From contig NC_020908.1 of the NCBI RefSeq assembly GCF_000155735.2, forward strand, positions 3,725,001-3,789,000: 64,000 bases of DNA. The letters run 5' to 3'. Below are positions 24,654-33,575 of this stretch, in pieces. The notes under the pieces are model-generated. The model did not search any database. It worked only from the letters and a program-made list of their open reading frames with translations, and had not been told where the DNA came from. The DNA comes from Octadecabacter arcticus 238 (GTDB taxonomy: Bacteria > Pseudomonadota > Alphaproteobacteria > Rhodobacterales > Rhodobacteraceae). The translations under genes were made by a program, and so were the position numbers. Position 1 is the first letter of the stretch, and every line of letters starts with the position of its first letter.

Positions 24654-25511
24654 ATGGCGTGCTTCAAGGAATTGGAACACCAAGGGTGGGCAGAAAAAGC
24701 CCGCTTCTACGACGATCATTTCGCCAGTGTGACTCGACAGGCGATCGAACCATTACTTGAGTGTTTAGGGAATATCTCCGGGCGTCGCCTGATTGACATC
24801 TGTTGTGGGACAGGGGACTTGGCCGAAGCCGCTGCGCAAAGCGGAGCCCAAGTGACGGGCGTAGATTTTGCCGAACCAATGATCGAAATCGCGCGGGCAC
24901 GCGTACCAGTTGCATAGTTTGAAGTTGGTGATGCGGAGAAACTCGGATTCGAAAACGCAAGTTTTGACGCAGCGACCTGCGCTTTCGGGCTGTGGCATGT
25001 CAGTGACCCAGACAGTGCCATTTCCGAGGCCGCGCGCGTGCTCAAGCCCAGCGGGATGTATTCTTACACTGCTTGGCTTCCCCCTGACGAAGGCTGGGAC
25101 ATGATGGGCCTGCTGGTGACAGCAATCAACAAACACGGCACGATGGACGTCGATCTGCCTCCGGCTCCGCCGCCTTTTTGATTTGCAAAGGTCGCAGAAG
25201 CAGAAAACGCGCTGCGGGCCTCCGGTTTCGGCGCTGTTACATTTGAAAAAAAGATCGCCATCTGGCGCGGTCAGACCGGAGATGACTTGCTTGATTTGCT
25301 CTACAAGGGAATTGTCCATGCACCCATGCTCATTGAGGCACAGGCAACCGACGCCAAGCAGGCAATCATCAACGCTATCAGATCTGGCGCAGAGGCCTTT
25401 CGTGACGTCGAAGGGATCAAGATGCATTGGCCCTATTTGGTGGTTTGTGCTACCAAGGTCAGTTCCGAGCCCACTTTGCAAAATGCTGCGCGATGCAGGA
25501 ATGGCAGCTAG
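24654..25511 (+). pseudogene. SAM-dependent methyltransferase gene with two in-frame stops
   Basis: One continuous frame of about 285 codons encodes a class I methyltransferase: GRRLIDICCGTGDLAEAAA (motif I), VTGVDFAEPMI, then FDAATCAFGLWHVSDPDSAI and EAARVLKPSGM. It is broken by TAG at 24915 (codon 88) and TGA at 25179, with no frame shift. Related proteins commonly have Gln before FEVGDAE and Arg before FA at these places, so both stops fit C-to-T changes. The rest reads well to the C-terminus, indicating recent loss. Because two different stop codons are involved, recoding or selenocysteine is unlikely. A ribosome site (ggagga) still precedes ATG 24654. Confidence 0.85.
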
Positions 25512-25538
25512 CGGCCTCAAAACGTTGTTGCCGACCGC

Positions 25539-26483
25539 TCACGCAGCAGCCAAAAGGGCCCGTCCGGTTTTCTCGACATGCACATAGTCCGTGCCGCAAC
25601 ATCCGCCAAAGACATTCATATTTGGATGGGCCGCCCGCAGATCAACGTACTGGCTCGCCAATTCATCGGGGTCGCCTTCTTCGAGATGACCCAACTGGCA
25701 CAAGGTACCATGGTCCAAGGATGACGCATTGGCCCGCAATCCACGGATGCGTTTTGCCCAAGTTTCGACAGCCAATGCAGGTCCAAAATCGACAGGGTGC
25801 GAGCAATTTATCATGTAATAGGCTGGCGCGTTTGCAGTTGCTGCATCAACCGTTTCAATCGCTTGCTTCAAACTCTCTCCACTGCGAAGCTTGCGGTCTT
25901 TTTCAATCGTAAACGCGATGACCGACGGCAAGCCTACTTTCGCCGCGGCCCTAGCAATGCCAATCGCCTCGTCCGTTGTGTTCAAGGTCAGTGCAGTTAC
26001 GATATCTGCACCCGCTTCTTTGAACGTCCCAATCTGCTCCGAGTGGTATAGTTCGGCACTTTGAGAAGTTAAGTCCTGATGTGTTTGGTAGGCATCGCCC
26101 TTTGGGCCAATGCAGCCGCTTATCACGGTGTTTTCTGGAGGCAGCCCGGCGGCGGTGGCACATTCACGATAAAGCTCAAAACACTTGTGGTTCATCTCCG
26201 CGAGACCTGCAGTGGAATACCCAAGCAAAGCACCCCAGTCCCGACTTGCGCGATAGGTCAGGCTATCAAAGATGAAGGGGGTTCCAAGCTTCACGGCAAC
26301 ATTGGCGAAGGCGGTGTAGTATTCCCGCAATGCCCGTGCTGCCCGTTTATCATTCAGTAGATGAAAGGCACTGAATTTCGGAAGCTCGAACCCGCGCTTG
26401 TACATAAGCCAAGTCTCTGTTCCGCCATCGGTCAAGAAAATGACGTTCGTCTGATGTGGCAACAGGGGTGTTGGCTGGGACAT
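25539..26483 (-). CDS. Homocysteine S-methyltransferase family protein
   Basis: A 314-residue TIM-barrel protein with the zinc site of the family: Cys in YYMINCSHP and the paired Cys in VFGGCCGTD near the C-terminus. DGGTETWL near residue 19 is the N-terminal signature. Members move a methyl group from S-methylmethionine, betaine or another donor to homocysteine. It is the second gene on the minus strand after a broken FAD-linked oxidase gene (56-bp gap, ribosome site aggagc), and both are divergent from a GlxA-type regulator that in other bacteria often controls betaine or choline use. Methyl donor unknown. Confidence 0.85.
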   Translation of the reverse strand: MSQPTPLLPHQTNVIFLTDGGTETWLMYKRGFELPKFSAFHLLNDKRAARALREYYTAFANVAVKLGTPFIFDSLTYRASRDWGALLGYSTAGLAEMNHKCFELYRECATAAGLPPENTVISGCIGPKGDAYQTHQDLTSQSAELYHSEQIGTFKEAGADIVTALTLNTTDEAIGIARAAAKVGLPSVIAFTIEKDRKLRSGESLKQAIETVDAATANAPAYYMINCSHPVDFGPALAVETWAKRIRGLRANASSLDHGTLCQLGHLEEGDPDELASQYVDLRAAHPNMNVFGGCCGTDYVHVEKTGRALLAAA

Positions 26484-26539
26484 GTTATGCTCCTATCGAA
26501 AATAGTGATGTGTATCTCGGGGAAAATGCTTCGCAGGCC

Positions 26540-27941
26540 TTAAGTCTCCGGCGCGATATTTTGATTGAAGCGAAACCGGTTTTGTAGATCATATTTGGTC
26601 TTTATTTCAACAAGTCGATCATAGTTTGGGCCGAAACTTGTCCGCGTCAGCGCCGCGTTGTCTTCACCATGCCCCGCAAAATTGAGGTAAGCGCGGCCAT
26701 GGTGGCCAAATCGTTCAGAATTGGCCCAGCCTTCACGAGACCAGGCAATGTTTGCCTCATCGTCACCGGGATTGGACCAGACTCTGTCCAGTGAATACAT
26801 CCATCCCATCGATCGGTCACCAAACGCGGTGGCGTCCGCTGCAACCTTGGCGGTTGTTCCACCAAAATTCCAGAGCGATGACAGTGAATTATCCGAAGGC
26901 GCTGCCATTGCGTTGGCCAAGGCCAGATCAATCATCTCATCTGTTAGGTCTGTCAGATAGCGGGCTTTCCAGTAACAGCGAAAATCTCCTGCGGGCATCA
27001 AAGTATCGAAGAATTGTTGCACATCGCAGTAGTTCATTCGTCCGGAAAAATCGGTCGACATTTCGCCCAGCTCGCGAAGTGGCTGAAGAAGCGCTTCACC
27101 TTCAGCGGCGTCACCGTTGTACACGCAAGCCAGCGTAAAGACCCGCTTACCCCAGTGTTTCTTAGGGAAATCCTCGCCCGCGGCCGTGGAAAACTCGCAC
27201 AACGATCCAACTCTATCGCCATGTTTGACAAGAAAGTCGCGCCATGCACGAATTGGTTCGGGGCCGTCTTCGACGAGGTAAATTGGAGCAGCGAACATGA
27301 CTTCCGGGCCAATAGGGTGGAGCGCGAATTCGAACTGCACTACGACACCGAAGTTGCCACCCCCGCCTAGCAGGGCCCAAAGTAGTTCGGGGTTTTCGTC
27401 AGCAGTTGTATGGATCAACGTGCCGTCGGCGACGACTACGTCAGCGGCGTTTAGATTGTCGATCGACAAACCATGCTGTGCGCGCAGCCAGCCAATGCCC
27501 CCCGAAAGCGTTAGACCTGCCACCTCAGTGTCGGAAATCAACCCACCCGGCGTCGCGAGCCCATGCTCTTGTGTCGCCACGTCTACATCACGCCACAACG
27601 CTCCGCCTTGCACCTTCGCCACCCGTGCAGATGCATCGACCGTCACTCCTCGCATGAGCGACAGGTCAATCATTACGCCGTCATTACAGACCGCGTGGCC
27701 CACAACATTGTGTCCGCCACCACGAATGGCAATCGGCAGGTCACGTGCAACCGCGAGCTTGACTGCGGTCTGCACGTCGCCCGCAGTTCTGCATTGAGCA
27801 ATGAGCAATGAGCGCAGGGCGGCGATCTATCATCGCATTCCAAACACTTCGCGCATCATCAAATCGGTCGTCCTCGGGACCAAACATCTCACCTCTGAAT
27901 TCAAGTGCCAGCGTATCTAACGTGTTCCTAAAGTCATCCAT
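26540..27941 (-). pseudogene. FAD-linked oxidase (berberine-bridge type) gene with 7-bp duplication frameshift
   Basis: The two parts together make a berberine-bridge-type oxidase of about 464 residues, the normal length. The N-terminal part reads FRGEMFGPEDDRFDDARSVW to DRRPALIA from ATG 27941; the rest continues in another frame from QCRTAGDVQ, with RGGGHNVVG, whose His normally binds FAD, and the C-terminal NRFRFNQNI. At 27795-27813 the unit TGAGCAA is repeated; removing seven bases rejoins the frame as RRPALIAQCRTAG. A TTG restart at 27808 would lack about 46 residues of the FAD domain. The gene is divergent from the GlxA-type regulator. A real mutation or an assembly error are both possible. 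Confidence 0.85.
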
Positions 27942-28086
27942 TCTGTGCTTCCTTTTTAAAACTTGCGTTCAGGCTATCCCAACACATCGGTCTCTCAGAG
28001 TGGCATTATGGCCAAGTACAAGGCATACTGGACAAGTGACCGAGGCAAATCTGCCAATACCGTGCCTAATTAGACGAGGACCCGTC

Positions 28087-29124
28087 ATGACCGAAGCTAA
28101 GAAACCCCTGATTGTACTGCTCGCTGCACCAGAAACATCAGCATCCGTTCTCTATGGATTGTATGATGTCTTGCTCTCTGTAGGTGCAGTTTATTCCGAC
28201 ATGGTCTCAGGATCACCAGGTGACGAGCTGTTGGACATTAAAATTGCTTCGGCAGACGGAAAACCATTTCATTGTATTGGAAATATTCCGGTTGAGCCGC
28301 ATATGTCGGTTAACAATCAGGCGACACCAGATGCCGTTGTCATTTGTGACATGTATACGTCGATCTACGATGTCCCAAAGGGCCGATACCCTCGGGAGAT
28401 CGCTTGGCTACGTAAGATGCACGCGGACGGGGCTATGCTTACGTCCGTCTGTTCAGGATCGCTTCTTCTTGCGGAAGCAGAGCTCTTAGACGGGAAAGAG
28501 GCGACAGCGCATTGGGCGTACCGTGATATGTTTCAACGCCATTATCCAAAAGTCGCCTTTCGCAATGAATCTATTCTGTGTCTGGCAGCTGAAGCAGACC
28601 GCATTGTGACGGCGGGTGGTGTCAGCGCGTGGCACGATTTGGCTGTCTACTTGATCGCCAGGTTTTGCGGATACAAGCATGCGATTGAAACCGCGAAAGT
28701 TTTTCTGATCAGCGGCCACTCTGAAGGCCAGTCACCTTACTCAGTCATGACCCGTCCAATGGAGACCTCGGATGCCCAGATATCCGACTGCCAAGTTTGG
28801 ATAGCTGACAACTACGCCCTCGCTAAGCCGGTCGAACAAATGGTTGCGCGATCCGGCCTGAACCCTCGTACTTTTTCCCGTCGTTTCCGTTCCGTAACTG
28901 GCTTTGCGCCCATAGAATATGTGCAGGCGCTCAGGATAGAAGAGGCCAAGCAGATGCTAGAAACAGATGCCCAGTCTGTAGACGATATCGGCAGCTCAGT
29001 TGGCTACGAAGACCCCGCTTCATTCCGTCGAGTATTCAAACGAGGCGTCGGCCTTTCACCAGCCGCCTATCGAAAGAAATTCCAACGCATCGCGCAGATC
29101 GCCAAGCCCATTGCGGCGGGATGA
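28087..29124 (+). CDS. GlxA-family transcriptional regulator (DJ-1/PfpI plus AraC HTH)
   Basis: A 345-residue regulator with an N-terminal DJ-1/PfpI-like domain (PLIVLLAAPETSASVLYG, then MLTSVCSGSLLLAEA with the Cys nucleophile-elbow position) and a C-terminal AraC double helix-turn-helix (VEQMVARSGLNPRTFSRRF and DDIGSSVGYEDPASFRRVF). GlxA-type proteins often control quaternary-amine or amino-acid use. ATG 28087 is preferred to upstream starts that overlap the divergent oxidase gene. The 145 bp between 27941 and 28087 is a shared divergent promoter region, so the oxidase and homocysteine-methyltransferase-like genes are likely targets. Confidence 0.88.
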   Translation: MTEAKKPLIVLLAAPETSASVLYGLYDVLLSVGAVYSDMVSGSPGDELLDIKIASADGKPFHCIGNIPVEPHMSVNNQATPDAVVICDMYTSIYDVPKGRYPREIAWLRKMHADGAMLTSVCSGSLLLAEAELLDGKEATAHWAYRDMFQRHYPKVAFRNESILCLAAEADRIVTAGGVSAWHDLAVYLIARFCGYKHAIETAKVFLISGHSEGQSPYSVMTRPMETSDAQISDCQVWIADNYALAKPVEQMVARSGLNPRTFSRRFRSVTGFAPIEYVQALRIEEAKQMLETDAQSVDDIGSSVGYEDPASFRRVFKRGVGLSPAAYRKKFQRIAQIAKPIAAG

Positions 29125-29613
29125 CGTCGAGGTCTTCGCGAAGCGGACGTTGGCGCAAATGCGGCGAACGGCTCTTGGTTCCGCCTTGCGGACCTTGATC
29201 ACAATACACCTTAGCCCTGACGCAACACCACCGCACGCCCCATTCACCCCTCATAAACCAAGCTAATGCATCCTCACCCTCAGTTAACCCGCGCGGTCCA
29301 TCACACCGCGCGCCATGGACGATGAAACGGCAGCCGGTCTCCGCGACCACCTCGCCCCGCACAGAGATACTGGCGGTAACAGGTGTAGAGACGGGTCGCA
29401 GCGCACAGACCCTGAAGGATACGTCCCTTCACGGCCCCGCCTTTTGGCAAAACACACAAGCCCCGCGCGACATTACCCCTGACGGCTCACGCCGCCTCAG
29501 GCCATTCTTGCTGCTCCCTTCTTCATCTTGGCAAAAACAACTCAAACCCCGACGCCCACATCAATCGCCACGGGTGTTTTAATTGGCAGGATCAGCAACT
29601 CATCCAACTTCGG
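29125..29613. other. Gene-poor spacer
   Basis: No convincing gene was found on either strand in these 489 bp. Open frames here lack recognisable motifs and ribosome sites. A short motif, cttcatcttggcaaaaacaa (near 29522), also seen in related form near 17097 and, inverted, near 9601 and 40960, is the only recurring element noticed. The region may be degraded sequence. Confidence 0.5.
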
Positions 29614-30309
29614 TCAGTCGCCGATCACCGCGCGACACAAAACGATGTTGTCCCGCTCCAGATCATCAACCCAGATCAATTCTGCACGGCCGTCCCACGA
29701 AATCGCGTCATAACCGTCCTTGGGGCCAACATCGCGTTCTGAATGGACCGTGGCACTGGCCCAATCGCTGTCGTCGAAATCAACAGACGTCCAATCGGCA
29801 GGAACAACTTGGGTTTCAGACGCACAAGCCCCGACACCGACCTGCGGATCGCCCGTGTCCTCGCAAGTTGTATCAATCGGCGCATATTGCGCGATCAGAC
29901 ACCGCCAACTTGCATCCGTCACACCCAAAACATCGCTGTTTGCATCCTTGAACTGCGCAATCGCACCGCCATCGCCCATCTGTTGATTGCGTTCGCCGAT
30001 ATATTCCAGCCCCGTATCATTTTCCATGAAATCGCGGAATTCGAATGCGACGGTCATCGGCAAGTCGGCGTTGAACGTGATCCGCTCTCCGTTAAACGAC
30101 CGCTCAGTGTTGTAGGCTGTGCTGTCTTCATACAATGGCGCGCCGTCAACAGACATGGCAAACCAATTGTCGACCCAGATCTCTGCACTGACAGCCACGC
30201 TGCCCGAACCGCCAAGGTCGGCCTCCGTCACGCCGCGATTCTGGGCAAACACAGGGCTCAGCGCGGCAAGGGTCAGTGTGGCGATCGTCAGTGGAATTGC
30301 AATTTTCAT
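29614..30309 (-). CDS. Secreted protein of unknown function
   Basis: A 231-residue protein with a clear signal peptide (IAIPLTIATLTLAALSPVFA, cleavage after AQ or FA). The mature part is rich in Trp, Asp and Gly, with WVDNWFAMSVDG near 45, four Cys residues that could form disulfides, and DWTSVDFDDSDWASATVH near 170, a pattern common in galactose-binding-like beta domains. I do not know its function; a periplasmic or surface binding role is only a guess. It is divergent from the HemJ/CopD-like gene across 98 bp and has no cotranscribed neighbour. Confidence 0.75.
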   Translation of the reverse strand: MKIAIPLTIATLTLAALSPVFAQNRGVTEADLGGSGSVAVSAEIWVDNWFAMSVDGAPLYEDSTAYNTERSFNGERITFNADLPMTVAFEFRDFMENDTGLEYIGERNQQMGDGGAIAQFKDANSDVLGVTDASWRCLIAQYAPIDTTCEDTGDPQVGVGACASETQVVPADWTSVDFDDSDWASATVHSERDVGPKDGYDAISWDGRAELIWVDDLERDNIVLCRAVIGD

Positions 30310-30407
30310 GGGTTTATCCTGTTACATGCTTTGCCTTTATACGCAGACCCCGCCCTGTTCCGTCGCGCCCAATTGACCCCTTTGAAATCATCAGGCATCT
30401 ATCGGCC

Positions 30408-30821
30408 ATGGACTGGTTGAAAATCATACATATTCTCTGCGTCATGGGGTGGATGACGTCGATCTTCGCCGTTCCGCGCGCGCTGATCTATTGGAAGCGC
30501 GATTTCGCCAAAACCAGTGAAAACGGCCCGCTGGGTGATCTGACCTACCGCCTCTACCGTTTTTCCGCTGGCCTGATGGTCTTGTCCCTGATCACGGGCA
30601 TCTGGCTGGGTGCGGCCGTCTGGGCGTTTGACACTTGGGTGATCGTCAAACTCGCCCTCGTGTCCGTGCTGGTGGCACATTACATGATGACAGGTGGCAT
30701 GGTGATGCGCGCGCGGCGCGGTACCTTCAACGAAAGTGATTTCTACCTGCGCGTGTTCAACGAGGTCAGCGTGCTCGGTGTGATCGCAATCCTCTGGGTC
30801 GTCGTGGTCAAACCTTTCTGA
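30408..30821 (+). CDS. HemJ/CopD-family membrane protein
   Basis: A 137-residue protein with four membrane helices. WLKIIHILCVMGWM at the N-terminus carries the conserved His, VIVKLALVSVLVAHYM the conserved Lys, and the C-terminal FNEVSVLGVIAILWVVVVKPF-like end (here split by one turn) matches the HemJ/UPF0093 pattern. HemJ oxidises protoporphyrinogen IX in many alphaproteobacteria; related CopD-like proteins have other roles. The neighbours (secreted protein, sigma factor) are not haem genes, so this may be a paralogue rather than the main HemJ. Start ATG 30408; the longer frame reaches back into the divergent promoter. Confidence 0.7.
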   Translation: MDWLKIIHILCVMGWMTSIFAVPRALIYWKRDFAKTSENGPLGDLTYRLYRFSAGLMVLSLITGIWLGAAVWAFDTWVIVKLALVSVLVAHYMMTGGMVMRARRGTFNESDFYLRVFNEVSVLGVIAILWVVVVKPF

Positions 30822-30866
30822 AAAAATTTCCAAGGATTGACGCACCACCCTCGTCGTACCTTAGTG

Positions 30867-31391
30867 ATGCGAATGACAGTCAGTGACGAAGATATGGCCT
30901 TGGCGGCCCAAGACGGTGACGGGCAGGCATTCGCCAGCCTGATCGCCCGTCAGTATGACCGCCTGTTCCGGCTGTGTTTCCGCCTGACCGGATCCAAGCA
31001 CGAAGCCGAGGATTTGACCCAAGACATCTGCGCCGCCCTGCCCGCGAAGTTATCAAGCTACAAACAGCAGTCAAAAGTCACTACATGGCTTTACCGTGTC
31101 GCCGTCAACGCCGCCCACGACCGCCGCCGCAAACAAGCAACCTACGGGCGCGCGTCTGACGGTTGGGGTGACTGGGAACTCAACCGCCAAGCGGTGATTG
31201 AAGAAAACCAGACCCGCGCCGATTGGCTGACAATCGCAATGGGGTCCCTGCCCGTCGATCTGCGCGACACGCTGGCCTTGGTGCTGGATGATATGACCCA
31301 CGCGGACGCCGGCGACATCTTGGGCATCTTCGAAGGCACCGTCTCATGGCGTCTCTCTGAGGCCCGCAAGCATCTAAAATCCATTAAGTAA
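30867..31391 (+). CDS. ECF-type RNA polymerase sigma factor
   Basis: About 174 residues from ATG 30867 (ATG 30873 is equally likely). Region 2 reads FASLIARQYDRLFRLCFRLT then HEAEDLTQDI; region 4 contains DLRDTLALVLDDMTHADAGDI and GTVSWRLSEARKHL. It should direct transcription of a small stress or envelope regulon. The VWA-domain gene follows after 14 bp with a strong ribosome site (aaggagg), and this pairing of an extracytoplasmic sigma factor with a VWA (YfbK-like) protein recurs in proteobacteria. The 45 bp before the start include CGTCGTA, a possible minus-10 for self-activation, but no convincing minus-35. Confidence 0.88.
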   Translation: MRMTVSDEDMALAAQDGDGQAFASLIARQYDRLFRLCFRLTGSKHEAEDLTQDICAALPAKLSSYKQQSKVTTWLYRVAVNAAHDRRRKQATYGRASDGWGDWELNRQAVIEENQTRADWLTIAMGSLPVDLRDTLALVLDDMTHADAGDILGIFEGTVSWRLSEARKHLKSIK

Positions 31392-31405
31392 AAGGAGGGC
31401 GTGGT

Positions 31406-33436
31406 ATGACCAATTCTAATGACGAGTTTGACCTAGACGACCTCAAGTTCGCCCTGAACGACGCCACGCCTGCGCCCGACGCAGACGCAGACGCAAAGTC
31501 ACGCAATATCGCGCTCGCGACAAAAAATTTCGCTGATATCCAAGGATCGCGGATCGCCGCCCGTCACACTCCCAGACCCAACAAATGGACTGGAGTTATG
31601 ACAATGCTACACACCCTCACATCCCGCACTGGCCTCACGGTCACCACCGCAATCGTTGCCTGCGGCTTCATGATCGGCATGCCGCAAGGGCGCGATATCC
31701 TGAACCTCGCTCCGACAGCCAGATTGGCTCAGCCAACGCCACCAGACGCGGCCGTGCTCGATCCAGCTGGATCTGTTTCCGTCGCGCCAGCACTGGTTGA
31801 TGAAACCACAGATGACGCTAACGTCGCGGCCTTGGCCGAACCAGTGATGGAAATGGCCCCCGCTGTAGTGTTGTCCGAATCCAGCAGCCGCGAAGAAGCG
31901 GACTCCGCTATCGGCAACCCTGCCACCGCCGCGCCACTGTCCCTGACCCGCGCCGCACCAACGAACGACTTGGTGGCCGAAGGCATGGCACTGGGCCAAG
32001 TTGTATCTGCGCCAGAACCAAACGTTGCGGGCATCGGCGAACTCGACACAGAATCCTTCGCCAACGACACCCCCAACCCGCTGAAAATCACAACCGAAGA
32101 ACCGGTCTCTACCTTATCTATCGACGTGGACACCGCCGCCTATGCACTCATCCGCTCGTCGCTTACCGCAGGCCAACTCCCCCCCGCCGACGCCGTGCGG
32201 ATCGAAGAAATGATCAACTATTTTCCCTACGCCTACCCCGCGCCAGACGGCCAGCCGTTCCAACCTACGATCAACGTCTTTGAAACCCCGTGGAACGCTG
32301 ACACGCAACTGGTTCACATCGGTCTCCAAGGTGAAATGCCAAGCATTCAAGACCGCCCAGCGCTGAACCTCGTGTTCCTGATCGACACCTCCGGTTCGAT
32401 GGAAAGCGCTGATAAACTGCCGCTGTTGCGCCAATCCTTCCGCCTGATGCTCGACAACCTAGCACCCGAAGATGAGGTCGCAATTGTCACATACGCGGGG
32501 TCAACCAGTATCGCGCTGCAACCGACGCAAGCGTCTGAACGCACGACCATACTTGCCGCCCTAAACGCGCTGAATGCAGGTGGGTCAACCAACGGCCAGG
32601 GCGGTCTCGAGCAGGCCTACGCACTCGCCGAAACCATGAAAACGGATGGTGACGTGTCCCGCGTCATCCTCGCCACGGACGGCGATTTCAACGTCGGCCT
32701 GAGCGATCCGCGCGGTCTTCAAGCCTACATCGAAGACAAACGCGATACCGGCACCTACCTCAGCGTGCTCGGCTTCGGGCGCGGCAATCTGCAGGACGCA
32801 ACGATGCAATCCTTGGCCCAAAACGGCAACGGCACAGCGGTCTATATCGACACCCTGTCAGAGGCGCAAAAGGTCCTCGTCGACAACCTGACAGGCGCGC
32901 TGTTCCCGATCGCCAACGACGTGAAAATTCAAGTGGAATTCAACCCGAGCACCGTCGCAGAATACCGCCTGATCGGCTATGAAACCCGCGCGCTGAACCG
33001 CGAAGATTTCAACAACAATGCGGTGGATGCAGGCGAACTTGGTGCAGGCCACACTGTCACGGCGATCTACGAAATAACGCCCGTCGGCTCGCCTGCACAA
33101 CTCAGCGATCCATTGCGCTATCAAGCCGCAGAAACCACATCAGACTCTGACGAACTCGGCTTTCTGCGCCTGCGCTACAAACTGCCAGGTGAGGCCGAAA
33201 GCCGCCTCATCGAGACCGCGATCCCCGTCTTCGACCGCGCGCGACCCAATCAGGAGGCCAGCTTCGCCGCCTCTATCGCGGGCTTTGGGCAACTTCTGCG
33301 CGACAACACTTACCTTGGCGATTGGGGCTGGGACGACGCCATCGCGCTGGCAAACCAGAACTGCGGCGACGACCCGTTCGGTTACCGCACCGAAGCCGTC
33401 CAACTCATGCGCCTCGCCCAATCACTGAACAACTAA
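31406..33436 (+). CDS. VWA-domain protein with DUF3520-like C-terminus (YfbK-like), membrane anchored
   Basis: A 676-residue protein. Residues 1-70 are acidic and probably cytoplasmic; a membrane helix follows (LTVTTAIVACGFMIGM, about 75-95), then an Ala/Pro-rich linker to about 220, a YfbK-type N-domain (PLKITTEEPVSTLSIDVDTA), and a von Willebrand A domain with the MIDAS motif FLIDTSGSME near 330. The C-terminus matches the DUF3520 type. It is cotranscribed with the sigma factor gene 14 bp upstream. The cytoplasmic N-terminus sits where an anti-sigma would be encoded in similar operons, so it may restrain the sigma factor; this is inference. Confidence 0.88.
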   Translation: MTNSNDEFDLDDLKFALNDATPAPDADADAKSRNIALATKNFADIQGSRIAARHTPRPNKWTGVMTMLHTLTSRTGLTVTTAIVACGFMIGMPQGRDILNLAPTARLAQPTPPDAAVLDPAGSVSVAPALVDETTDDANVAALAEPVMEMAPAVVLSESSSREEADSAIGNPATAAPLSLTRAAPTNDLVAEGMALGQVVSAPEPNVAGIGELDTESFANDTPNPLKITTEEPVSTLSIDVDTAAYALIRSSLTAGQLPPADAVRIEEMINYFPYAYPAPDGQPFQPTINVFETPWNADTQLVHIGLQGEMPSIQDRPALNLVFLIDTSGSMESADKLPLLRQSFRLMLDNLAPEDEVAIVTYAGSTSIALQPTQASERTTILAALNALNAGGSTNGQGGLEQAYALAETMKTDGDVSRVILATDGDFNVGLSDPRGLQAYIEDKRDTGTYLSVLGFGRGNLQDATMQSLAQNGNGTAVYIDTLSEAQKVLVDNLTGALFPIANDVKIQVEFNPSTVAEYRLIGYETRALNREDFNNNAVDAGELGAGHTVTAIYEITPVGSPAQLSDPLRYQAAETTSDSDELGFLRLRYKLPGEAESRLIETAIPVFDRARPNQEASFAASIAGFGQLLRDNTYLGDWGWDDAIALANQNCGDDPFGYRTEAVQLMRLAQSLNN

Positions 33437-33442
33437 TCTCGT

Positions 33443-33470
33443 CTTTGCTTTAAAATATCCCCGCCGGAGG
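33443..33470 (+). repeat. Dispersed intergenic repeat (copy 2, short)
   Basis: ctttgctttaaaatatcccc followed by gccggagg matches the first half of the repeat family but lacks the long G/C hairpin. It lies just after the VWA gene, between convergent genes. The remaining bases to 33575 show nothing else. Confidence 0.6.
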
Positions 33471-33575
33471 CAGCACAACACAGCCCTCGGCGCACCAGTG
33501 TCAGGGTCCCATTGCCTCGCGACCCACCAAAGTCAAAAAACGTGCGGTAGAACTCATTTTTCTTGCCGGCGATTT

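Noticed and set aside
25179..25181. In-frame TGA in the methyltransferase as selenocysteine
   Set aside because: A second stop (TAG) lies upstream in the same frame, no SECIS-like structure was noticed, and the family does not use Cys at this place.
29125..29613. Hidden gene in the spacer after the GlxA-type regulator
   Set aside because: Several open frames exist, but none has a ribosome site or recognisable sequence.
30822..30866. ECF-type promoter before the sigma factor gene
   Set aside because: CGTCGTA could be a minus-10, but the expected GGAAC-like minus-35 at proper spacing is not there.
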